Shown here: one piece after another, positions 16,733 to 22,766 of the stretch
Numbering within the stretch: position 1 is the stretch's first letter
Layout of the letters: every line of letters starts with the position of its first letter
Notes under the pieces: model-generated
Told to the model about the DNA's origin: nothing
Databases searched by the model: none
What the model saw: only the letters and a program-made list of their open reading frames with translations
Position numbers and translations under genes: made by a program
NCBI RefSeq assembly: GCF_001879695.1
Contig: NZ_MNBL01000032.1
Span: 41,255-105,254 of the forward strand
Source of the DNA: Nioella sediminis
GTDB taxonomy: Bacteria; Pseudomonadota; Alphaproteobacteria; Rhodobacterales; Rhodobacteraceae
Length of the DNA stretch: 64,000 nucleotides
Direction: 5' to 3'

Positions 16733-17258
16733 GCGGGACAGCAAAGGAAACCCGATCAAGGGCAAGCAAGAGCATTTCACAAAGCTCATTCGCGCAACAA
16801 TGGAGACGCCCGCTTGGCGGGCGCTCCCCCCCACAGCGCAGGTTCTCTACATCTGGCTCAAGCTCGAATGGAGGGGGCCGAACGCGAACAACAACGGCAA
16901 GCTACGCCTCAGCGTCCGGCAAGCGGCAGACCGCATGGGGGTCATGCGAGATACGGCTGCACGGGCTTTTCACGAGCTACAGGCCAAGGGCTTCATTGTG
17001 ATGACCGAGCGGGCATGTCTTGGGATCGAAGGCGCGGCAAGGTCGCCTGCCTTTGAGATAACCGAATTGCCCCTGCCCCACGGACAAGGACGCGCGGGCC
17101 GAAAGCTTTTCTGGGATTGGCGACCGGGACAGGACTTCCCGGTCATGCGCGCTGGGGCGAACAATCCAGAAGGCAGGAATGGCAAAGCAAAACCCTGTCA
17201 TGAAAATCAGGACGGCACCGTCATAAAAATCAGGACGAAAGGCAAAGGAGCGTCATGA
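16725..17258 (+). CDS. Winged-helix (GntR-like) replication/regulatory protein
   Basis: A 177-residue basic protein. After a leader (KGNPIKGKQEHFTKLIRATMETPAWRAL) it has PPTAQVLYIWLKLEW and a helix-turn-helix wing (LRLSVRQAADRMGVMRDTAARAFHELQAKGFIVM), near residues 30-100. Similar proteins are common in proteobacterial prophages and islands, and I recall that their genes often end in repeated motifs. Here the last ~20 codons are built from two of five iteron-like repeats (17196-17336). It may bind these repeats to control its own expression or replication of the excised element. That is an inference. Confidence 0.7.
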   Translation: MGKRDSKGNPIKGKQEHFTKLIRATMETPAWRALPPTAQVLYIWLKLEWRGPNANNNGKLRLSVRQAADRMGVMRDTAARAFHELQAKGFIVMTERACLGIEGAARSPAFEITELPLPHGQGRAGRKLFWDWRPGQDFPVMRAGANNPEGRNGKAKPCHENQDGTVIKIRTKGKGAS

Positions 17259-17336
17259 AAACCATGACAGCACGTCATGAAAATCAGGACGGATTGGCCG
17301 GTTTAGGAGCGGCGACCGTCATTAAAACCATGACAT
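17196..17336 (+). repeat. Five iteron-like repeats, helically phased
   Basis: Five ~20-bp units with consensus CGTCATgAAAAyCAkGACrg start at 17196, 17219, 17251, 17273 and 17317. Start-to-start spacings are 23, 32, 22 and 44 bp, all near whole turns of B-DNA. Units 3 and 5 contain the inverted repeat GTCAT-N-ATGAC. Units 1-2 are inside the 3' end of the preceding gene; 3-5 are outside it. A 48-codon frame (17255-17401) runs through units 3-5 but is probably a by-product of the repeats. Candidate replication origin or operator array. Confidence 0.75.
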
Positions 17337-17369
17337 CCTTATCTTACCATCCATACAGGGGACGAACAG

Positions 17370-17684
17370 TTGATCGACTACCTTCTGAGCTTGGGCGTTA
17401 GTGACGTATGCGATGGGTGGCCCGGAACGGCCCCGTATGCGGGAACGCAACTGGCCCATGCGGTCATCGGTGGCACGGGGGCGTTTGCTCCCCTGACTTT
17501 GCGTCTGGTGGCACTGTCAGTCTGGATTGGCAAAGAGATATTCGCGGACATTGGCGGGTGCGGGCTGTCGGGGTGGGTGGCTTTGGACAGCGTGGCAGAT
17601 ATTGCCTTCGCCGTTCTAGGCTTCGCTGTCACTCACTTCGCAATGAGGAATTCAGCATGGGCAACAAAGAGCAAGCAATCATGA
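17370..17684 (+). CDS. Small membrane protein of the element
   Basis: A 104-residue protein with two or three hydrophobic stretches (AVIGGTGAFAPLTLRLVALSVWIGKEIF and VALDSVADIAFAVLGFAVTHF). The start is TTG at 17370, preceded by GGGGACGA; a canonical start codon is not available. The final residues overlap the next gene by 28 bp. Function unknown; small membrane proteins of this kind occur in phage islands. Confidence is limited by the TTG start and lack of a recognisable family. Confidence 0.5.
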   Translation: MIDYLLSLGVSDVCDGWPGTAPYAGTQLAHAVIGGTGAFAPLTLRLVALSVWIGKEIFADIGGCGLSGWVALDSVADIAFAVLGFAVTHFAMRNSAWATKSKQS

Positions 17685-18214
17685 GCAAAATTGAGAAGGC
17701 TAAACCGGATCTGGGGTTGACGTTCGAAGGGTCAGCGACTGACGGTCATACCATCAACGAAATCCGCGCCACCGCCCTAAACGAGGTTTTCAAGACTGAC
17801 GACCGGGTGCAGGCGGAGGCGTTCCTGACGCATTGCCTAAAGGTTCTAGGCAAGATGGAAGCGGGCGACGGTGGCGATGCAAACGACGAACGAGGCTTCA
17901 TGCTGACAATCATTCGGGACATGGCCCCGCGTGATGCTGTCGAGCGAATGCTGGCGATACAGATGGCGGCAACCCATGTTGCCACGATACGCTCCGCGCG
18001 GCTACTGGCTCATGCTGACAGGCTTCCCCAGGCACAGGCTCACTACACCGGCTTCAACAAGCTGGCCCGGACGTTCACGGCCCAGATCGAGGCCCTTCGA
18101 AAGCATCGGACGGGTGGCAAGCAAACGGTCACGGTCCAGCACGTCAACGTCTCAGACGGCGGGCAGGCGATTGTGGGCAACGTGCAGGCCGGGGGGAGGG
18201 GGAAGAATGAATGA
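17657..18214 (+). CDS. Hypothetical phage/island protein
   Basis: A 185-residue soluble protein, start chosen at the ATG 17657 with a GAGGA Shine-Dalgarno. It is mostly helical. The C-terminal segment QTVTVQHVNVSDGGQAIVGNVQAGGRG is a conserved tail that I recall from hypothetical proteins encoded on prophage-like islands in Alphaproteobacteria. Its last 8 bp overlap the following HGG-type small gene, the usual neighbour of such proteins. Function is not known. Confidence 0.7.
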   Translation: MGNKEQAIMSKIEKAKPDLGLTFEGSATDGHTINEIRATALNEVFKTDDRVQAEAFLTHCLKVLGKMEAGDGGDANDERGFMLTIIRDMAPRDAVERMLAIQMAATHVATIRSARLLAHADRLPQAQAHYTGFNKLARTFTAQIEALRKHRTGGKQTVTVQHVNVSDGGQAIVGNVQAGGRGKNE

Positions 18215-18464
18215 TGGCGACAACCCCATGAGCAAGGCCCATGCGGCCCCCAGATGCACGGCAACATCCAAGCGGACAGGCGAGCGATGCAAAGGCCCTG
18301 CGGTACGTGGATGGCGCGTCTGTCGCTTCCACGGTGCTGGTGGTGGCCACGGCCCCGGCAAGGCAAACCCGGCTTACAAGCACGGTATGCGGTCTCGCAA
18401 GTGGACGGAATTACGCAAAGCGGTCAATAAACTAGCGAGGGACGGTTGCCCGAAGCAGCTTTGA
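18207..18464 (+). CDS. Small Cys/His-rich phage-type protein
   Basis: An 85-residue protein with the pattern CTATSKRTGERCKGPAVRGWRVCRFHGAGG, a Cys-Cys-Cys-His cluster that could bind zinc. This type is frequent in phage genomes and islands near packaging genes. The start overlaps the previous stop by 8 bp. No terminase gene follows: the next 178 bp are non-coding and then the retron gene converges. The gene chain 16272-18464 therefore ends here. Confidence 0.7.
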   Translation: MNDGDNPMSKAHAAPRCTATSKRTGERCKGPAVRGWRVCRFHGAGGGHGPGKANPAYKHGMRSRKWTELRKAVNKLARDGCPKQL

Positions 18465-18642
18465 TAGGCCAAACCATATCCCTGCGGAGGCAGTAACCGT
18501 CCGGAGTCTGGTGACGGACTTTGTGCCTAATATTTACAGTGGAGTCCATCGAAGGGGCCTTAGTTGCGATTGCAGAATAATGTCGTTCGCCAGGTCATGA
18601 CGCTCCTGAGGATTAGCCATTCCCGTTAGATTGGTACTGGGC

Positions 18643-20370
18643 TTAGGAGCCCTGGAGTTCAACTTTGAGAACTTCTTCCAAACGTCCTAACAGTGGCTCA
18701 AATCCAGAAAAATCAATGTTTTCAGCATTTGCCTCAATCACCCACTTTGCAAAAATTTCCTTACCGTATTGGTTTGTTGTCTGATGGGACTTCAGATGTG
18801 GATTAAACTTTTTCCCTTTGTTCACTGTTGCAAGTGTCTTTTTGTCAAAAAGGTCCTCGATACTGGCGAATTTTCCACTCTTAATTGGAATTGGAACCAC
18901 AAAGAGATTGCGTTTCACATGGTAGAAATTCGCAGATCCGTCCACTTTATCTTCCGAGCCCATTTTCTCCTTTATAACTGACCACATTGGTTTAGCAGCA
19001 TTATCGTTATCCACTATCACGATTACGGGTTGCTGTTCTCCACCGCTGTGAAAATCCTTCAATAAAGATCCGTACTTCCCAACGAACTTGTGCAACTCAC
19101 CCGCACCTCCTGAAATTGACAAGAGTTTAGCGTGTTTATCACTATGTTTGAAAAAACTTAGGGCTTGCCGAACAGACCCTTCGGCATCGGTTGTGGGTTG
19201 CAAAAGTGGAAACTTGGAGTTTAGCGAAGCAATAGCGCAGCGAATATATGTATTGTCTGTTTTACCTTCGCAGATGACCAGTGGGCGGGCATTTGCGTGA
19301 AATTTTTCATAGGCCAAGAATCTGCGATAGAGTTTGTAGTGAGAAGGTACGGGCGTTCCACCCGGAGCCTTCGAAGCTAACTCCAGGTCGCTGAAAGACA
19401 CTAAACCCTTAGGGTAGGTCTTGGCGGCAAGGACAAACTCCAGTTTTCCTTTCAGCACTGCGAGGCTAGCTGCCTCCTTGGTGTCCGGATGATGACATAC
19501 ACCTGTCTTGAACAAAGAGTTACTCATGGCACGGACGTCGTCGTAGTACTGCTTTGGAATGTTAACCTTACGATTTACAACCAAACCTGTTGCACTTTGA
19601 CGCGACGTTGCAAGCTGCATACGTGTCTTGTTTGGATTTATTTCAAAACCTGATCGCTCCACGAGACCAACAAGTTCGCTCCCTGCCTTCCACGCCCCAT
19701 CGGCCTGTGGCGAGAAATCCGCGATTGGCTCTGGGAAACCTGCTTGGTTTGTCGAGAATGTGATGTCATCAGCGTATCGAGAGTAGGTACAGTGATGCTT
19801 CTTGGACAAACGCCCCAAACGTTGGTCCAAAATACTCGTTATTAATTCTGATACGATTGGAGAGGTCGGAGCCCCTTGAGGTAGTGAGTTATCGTAGCAT
19901 ACGATTTGTGCAATTAGCGTGGCAATGTCTTGATGCAACTCAAAAGAGCGGTTTTTTTGAAAATACCCTCGCACACGTCCGAAATTGAAACTCGGAAAAT
20001 AATCTTTCAAATCGACGTTAAAAACGAATCTCTTGTTTCGATGCTTCCAAGCATTTGAAAAAATTGATAGACCTCGATTTTTTTGAAAGCCATGAGAGTA
20101 AGAGTGGCGGGGAAACTCTAGCGGGGGCCAAATCTCTCGGTGGCAGTCATAGAGATAATTTGAAAGACGTTTCTGTAGTCCTTTCAGCTCCGGGCAAGGG
20201 GCATGAATTATCCTCTCACCCCCACTTCTTTTTGCAACTTTAAACTCCTTGTACCTCTGCTCCTCAGGTACTTTATATACTGCGTAGGCGAGTGCCGATC
20301 GTGAGTAGTTTAGGAGGTCAGCGAGCTCCCCCCGTGTGCGAACGGATTTTAGTGACGCTAGCTTGCTCAA
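18643..20370 (-). CDS. Retron reverse transcriptase fused to a TOPRIM domain
   Basis: A 575-residue protein. The RT half (1-~320) has the retron-specific region-X motif NAxxH (NAWKH, 106-110), the first catalytic Asp120 (FNVDLKDYFPSF), LPQGAPTSP (163-171), Y199ADD, NPNKTR (245-250) and the region-Y motif as ATGLVVN (260-266, usually VTG). The C-terminal half (~360-575) carries a TOPRIM signature: Glu368 in VICEGKTD and Asp454/Asp456 in VIVDNDNAA. RT-TOPRIM fusion of this length is the architecture of retron Ec67/Eco2. The start is TTG at 20370 behind AGGAGGT. A matching msr-msd RNA lies just upstream. GC is clearly lower than in chromosomal genes. Expected role: anti-phage defence, with the RNA-DNA hybrid controlling the toxic TOPRIM nuclease domain. 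Confidence 0.92.
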   Translation of the reverse strand: MSKLASLKSVRTRGELADLLNYSRSALAYAVYKVPEEQRYKEFKVAKRSGGERIIHAPCPELKGLQKRLSNYLYDCHREIWPPLEFPRHSYSHGFQKNRGLSIFSNAWKHRNKRFVFNVDLKDYFPSFNFGRVRGYFQKNRSFELHQDIATLIAQIVCYDNSLPQGAPTSPIVSELITSILDQRLGRLSKKHHCTYSRYADDITFSTNQAGFPEPIADFSPQADGAWKAGSELVGLVERSGFEINPNKTRMQLATSRQSATGLVVNRKVNIPKQYYDDVRAMSNSLFKTGVCHHPDTKEAASLAVLKGKLEFVLAAKTYPKGLVSFSDLELASKAPGGTPVPSHYKLYRRFLAYEKFHANARPLVICEGKTDNTYIRCAIASLNSKFPLLQPTTDAEGSVRQALSFFKHSDKHAKLLSISGGAGELHKFVGKYGSLLKDFHSGGEQQPVIVIVDNDNAAKPMWSVIKEKMGSEDKVDGSANFYHVKRNLFVVPIPIKSGKFASIEDLFDKKTLATVNKGKKFNPHLKSHQTTNQYGKEIFAKWVIEANAENIDFSGFEPLLGRLEEVLKVELQGS

Positions 20371-20390
20371 GCCTACCTCCTGGTAGTTGC

Positions 20391-20518
20391 GCTTGCGAGT
20401 ACTCCTTAGGCAAACCAGAGGTTTACATGAGGAAGACTAAAGGGAACTCGAAGAGAGCATCACACCTAACAATGGGTGCAAACGTCATGAAGCACGACGA
20501 CAAAATCTACCCGCAAGC
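20391..20518 (-). ncRNA. Retron msr-msd RNA
   Basis: Reading the minus strand, a1 GCTTGCGGGTA (20518-20508) pairs with a2 TACTCGCAAGC (20401-20391) over 11 bp with one G-U. Directly after a1 comes GATTTTG, the place of the branching G (candidate G20507). Stem-loop 1 is CGTCGTG-CTT-CATGACG (20499-20483). Stem-loop 2 is TTGCACC/GGTGTGA (20481-20460). The msd hairpin is GTAAACC-TCT-GGTTTGC (20426-20410), extended by a lower stem to 20438/20398. The predicted cDNA would start near 20403 with TCCTTAGG, which resembles the 5' end of Ec67 msDNA as I remember it. The RNA ends 21 bases before the RT start codon. Identified by pairing by eye. Confidence 0.8.
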
Positions 20519-20520
20519 TA

Positions 20521-20536
20521 TGCTAGCCCACTAGCA
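20521..20536. promoter_or_regulatory. 16-bp inverted repeat just upstream of the retron RNA
   Basis: TGCTAG-CCCA-CTAGCA (perfect 6-bp arms) ends two bases before the a1 arm of the msr-msd RNA on its 5' side. It may be an operator over the retron promoter or a stem at the 5' end of the primary transcript. The AT-rich stretch 20540-20575 beyond it should contain the promoter; I cannot fix -35/-10 boxes with confidence. Confidence 0.4.
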
Positions 20537-20624
20537 CATATCAAAATCTTGTGGAAGTAGTGGCGTAAAAAATAACTAGCTCCGACTGAAGTCTTGAGTG
20601 TGGTCAGTCGCGATGGGCTATGTC

Positions 20625-20871
20625 TCAAAGTGTTGCCGGATTCCCAATATCTTGAAGGTAAGCGGTTAGCAATCCGGTGATAAATGGATGCTTTCTTTCC
20701 ACGTCATTTGCATCTTCGCAAAAGCAGAGAATGACTTCTTTCCCACCCGAACTGTCCCTGTAGTCCCCAAGCCATTTGTGTCCTAGTGAATAGTCAAACA
20801 GGGGGGGGCGCACGTAGCTCTATAACCCTTGTTTTAAGGACCGGAGGGGGAAGGCAAATTCTCGTTTTCAC
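20625..20871 (-). pseudogene. Short reading frame possibly broken at a C8 tract
   Basis: The frame 20625-20813 (GTG start, 62 residues, containing FDYSLGHKWLGDYRDSS and KEVILCFCEDANDVERKHPF) has a protein-like composition but no usable ribosome-binding site. Just upstream, another frame from GTG 20871 encodes KTRVIELRAPP and meets it at a run of eight C (complement of the G run at 20802-20809). Removing one C joins the two frames into an ~81-codon frame. This could be a decayed gene, a phase-variable gene or a sequencing error. It lies on the retron strand upstream of the msr-msd RNA, so a third retron component cannot be excluded. I recognise no family. Confidence 0.35.
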
Positions 20872-20927
20872 AATTTGGGGGTTTTGGCGCGAATGAATCT
20901 GCAAGCCGATAACCCAGCCCGAATTCC

Positions 20928-21338
20928 CTACTGACAAGCTCCACACCAGAACTCGCACCCATCAGGCCAGCTTCTCGCCAAGCCCTCCCCGATCAGAATG
21001 TCGCCAACATTCACACCATCGGAACGAACGACCACAAGCGTTCTCCCATATCGGTCTTCTCCCTGTCGCAGCAGGGTGATTTGGGTTTCGTTAAATAACT
21101 GCATCAACCGACGCGATGCTTGCTGTCCAAGCTGGCGCTCAGCATTTCCGCCACACAAGTTGGTTGTCGTTTCAGGAGTGTCATAGCCAACCGCGCGGAA
21201 CTTCTCGCCGTTCAACCAGAAGGTATCCCCATCAACGATACAGTTTACCCTTGGGCCGGAACCGCACATGCCAATCGCATTCGCTGGCCCGCAAGCAAGG
21301 GCTAAGATGATTATTGCCGCCCTAAACACGTTCTTCAC
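20928..21338 (-). CDS. Exported staphylococcal-nuclease-like (thermonuclease family) protein
   Basis: A 136-residue protein of the SNase fold. It has a signal peptide (MKNVFRAAIIILALACGPANA) and then CIVDGDTFWLNGEKFRAVGYDTPE, containing the family Asp/Arg/Glu site residues (D36, R48, E56), and GEDRYGRTL with R96/R99. The GTG start at 21338 is preferred because AGGGGCG precedes it and it opens the signal peptide; an ATG at 21368 would bury the leader. Several Cys pairs suggest disulfides, consistent with periplasmic location. It is the gene nearest the tRNA end of the element. Such exported nucleases are common island cargo; the role here is unknown. Confidence 0.82.
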   Translation of the reverse strand: MKNVFRAAIIILALACGPANAIGMCGSGPRVNCIVDGDTFWLNGEKFRAVGYDTPETTTNLCGGNAERQLGQQASRRLMQLFNETQITLLRQGEDRYGRTLVVVRSDGVNVGDILIGEGLARSWPDGCEFWCGACQ

Positions 21339-21435
21339 GATTCGCCCCTGCGTTATTGACCATGCCAACCGTAGACGTTGATGGCGGGCTTGTTAACCAA
21401 GGTTAACGGAAGCGATGGCAAGCAATAAATTCAAA

Positions 21436-21459
21436 GTGGGGGAATGAGTGGGGGAATGA
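21436..21459 (+). repeat. Perfect 12-bp tandem repeat, right end of element
   Basis: GTGGGGGAATGA occurs twice in direct tandem (21436-21447, 21448-21459), 54 bp from the att core in the tRNA. It matches the G-rich 12-bp tandem units at the left end (13651-13674). Candidate integrase arm-binding sites. Confidence 0.5.
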
Positions 21460-21512
21460 GCGCGAGATAAATACTTATTCTTCAGTATTTACAACATGTT
21501 ACATGAGTGTAA

Positions 21513-21526
21513 TGGCGGAGACGAAG
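21513..21526. other. Attachment site, tRNA copy
   Basis: TGGCGGAGACGAAG forms the 3' end (including CCA) of tRNA-Ser(GCU) and is repeated at 13518-13531. Integration here restores an intact tRNA 3' end. Confidence 0.78.
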
Positions 21527-21602
21527 GGATTCGAACCCTCGAGACCCTTCCGGGCCTACTCCCTTAGCAGGGGAGCGCCTTCGACCACTCGGCCACGTCT
21601 CC
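21513..21602 (-). tRNA. tRNA-Ser (anticodon GCU)
   Basis: A 90-nt tRNA with encoded CCA. The acceptor stem GGAGACG/CGTCTCC is perfect, with discriminator G. The D-arm region is GCCGAGTGGTCGAAGGC. The anticodon stem CTCCC/GGGAG encloses TGCTAAG, giving GCU. The long variable arm (TAGGCCCGGAAGGGTCTC) is typical of serine tRNAs, and the T arm contains GGTTCGAATCC. It serves AGU/AGC codons and is the integration site of the element to its left. Confidence 0.95.
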
Positions 21603-21758
21603 GCTGGCGGGTGTATCCGTCTGCAAACCGGGGAACAAGGGGAAATTTGCCTTTGCGGGCGCGCTTTTGATATCCGCGGGGGCAACGCGGCAATCTTCGG
21701 TTAGCGGATTGCGTTCTGCGGGGTGGGCGGGCAGGATCGCCCGGACAGGAGGCCCCTC

Positions 21759-22760
21759 ATGAAAAACACCCAGGTCATTCTCGCCAACCGCCCGGTTGGT
21801 GTCCCGAAGCCCGAGCATTTTGCCATCCGGGAGGTCGACGTGCCGGTGCTGGCCGACGGGCAGGTCCTGATCCGCGTCAGCCACTGGTCCGTGGACCCGG
21901 CGATGCGGGGATGGGCCAATGACGTGCCGAACTACTCGCCGCCCGTCGCGATCGGCGATCCGATGCGCAGCTTCGCCGTGGGCGAGGTCGTGGCCAGCCG
22001 CCATCCCGGCTATGCCGAGGGCGACGTGGTCGAGGGGCTTCTGGGCTGGCAGACTCATGCGATCAGCGACGGGACCAATATCGGGCGCAAGGTGACCGAG
22101 ACCGACCTGCCGCGCAGCTACGCGCTCGGGATCATGGGATTGAACGGCACCACCGCCTATTTCGGGCTGCTGGACTCCTGCGCGGCAAAGGCGGGCGATA
22201 CGGTTGTGGTCTCGACCGCCGCGGGGGCTGTCGGGTCTGCCGTGGGACAAATCGCCAAGGTCATCGGCTGCCGCACCGTCGGCATTGCAGGCGGGGCCGA
22301 GAAGGTGCGCCAGTGCCGCGCGGAATTCGGATATGACGCCGCCATCGACTACAAGTCCGAGGATGTGGCCAGCGCCATCGCCGCCGCCTGCCCGGACGGT
22401 GTGGATTGCTATTTCGACAACACCTGCGGGCCGATTTCGGACGCGGTGATGACAAGGCTCGCCGTTGGCGCACGGATCACCATCTGCGGCACGGCGGCGA
22501 TCACCGAATGGGATCCGCTGCCCGTTGGCCCGCGCGTTCACCGACAGTTGCTGGTCGCGCGCGCCCGGATGCAGGGGTTCCTGATCTTCGATTACAAGGA
22601 CAGGCTGCACGAGGCCCGCAGCGCCTTGGCCGGGTGGTTGCGCGACGGCAAGATCAGCGTGCGGGAACACATCCTCGACGGGCCGGAGGCTGCGATGGAT
22701 GCGATCGGGATGCTCTACCGCGGGGAAAACACCGGCAAACTGATCGTGAAGGTGGACTGA
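21759..22760 (+). CDS. NADP-dependent MDR oxidoreductase (prostaglandin reductase/CurA-like)
   Basis: A 333-residue zinc-independent medium-chain reductase of the leukotriene B4 dehydrogenase/CurA type. The N-terminal domain has VGVPKPEHFAIREVDVPVL and the family HWSVDPAMRGW. The nucleotide-binding domain has VVVSTAAGAVGSAVGQIAKVIGCRTVGIAGG, and NTCGPISDAVMTRLAVGARITICG lies further on. The C-terminus carries the usual MQGFLIFDY and GENTGKLIVKV. It reduces C=C bonds of alpha,beta-unsaturated carbonyls with NADPH. The ATG at 21759 has AGGAGGCC upstream. It is the first chromosomal gene right of the tRNA and appears monocistronic. Confidence 0.9.
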   Translation: MKNTQVILANRPVGVPKPEHFAIREVDVPVLADGQVLIRVSHWSVDPAMRGWANDVPNYSPPVAIGDPMRSFAVGEVVASRHPGYAEGDVVEGLLGWQTHAISDGTNIGRKVTETDLPRSYALGIMGLNGTTAYFGLLDSCAAKAGDTVVVSTAAGAVGSAVGQIAKVIGCRTVGIAGGAEKVRQCRAEFGYDAAIDYKSEDVASAIAAACPDGVDCYFDNTCGPISDAVMTRLAVGARITICGTAAITEWDPLPVGPRVHRQLLVARARMQGFLIFDYKDRLHEARSALAGWLRDGKISVREHILDGPEAAMDAIGMLYRGENTGKLIVKVD

Positions 22761-22766
22761 CCGGGT

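Larger units (their letters stand above)
13518..21526. mobile_element. Integrated element (~8.0 kb) at tRNA-Ser(GCU), retron-bearing, satellite/ICE-like
   Basis: A 14-bp sequence from the 3' end of tRNA-Ser is repeated at 13518-13531. Between the copies lie an integrase gene, an AlpA-like regulator, small overlapping phage-type genes, iteron repeats and a retron. The interior is lower in GC than the flanks (obvious in 14889-15857 and 18643-20600), and flanking genes are ordinary chromosomal ones. No capsid, portal, tail, large terminase or conjugation gene is present. The element is therefore either a phage satellite, an integrative mobilisable element or a decayed prophage. Unusually, the integrase is at the tRNA-distal end. 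Confidence 0.8.

Noticed and set aside
17255..17401. 48-codon frame with an ATGA overlap on the winged-helix gene
   Set aside because: Most of it consists of the iteron repeats; the apparent coding is a by-product of HENQDG/VIKTMT-type repeat translations.
18643..20370. Alternative assignments of the RT as group II intron maturase or diversity-generating retroelement
   Set aside because: No intron domain V/VI structure, no maturase X domain, no template/variable repeat pair and no Avd gene. The NAxxH motif, upstream a1/a2 RNA and TOPRIM fusion fit a retron.
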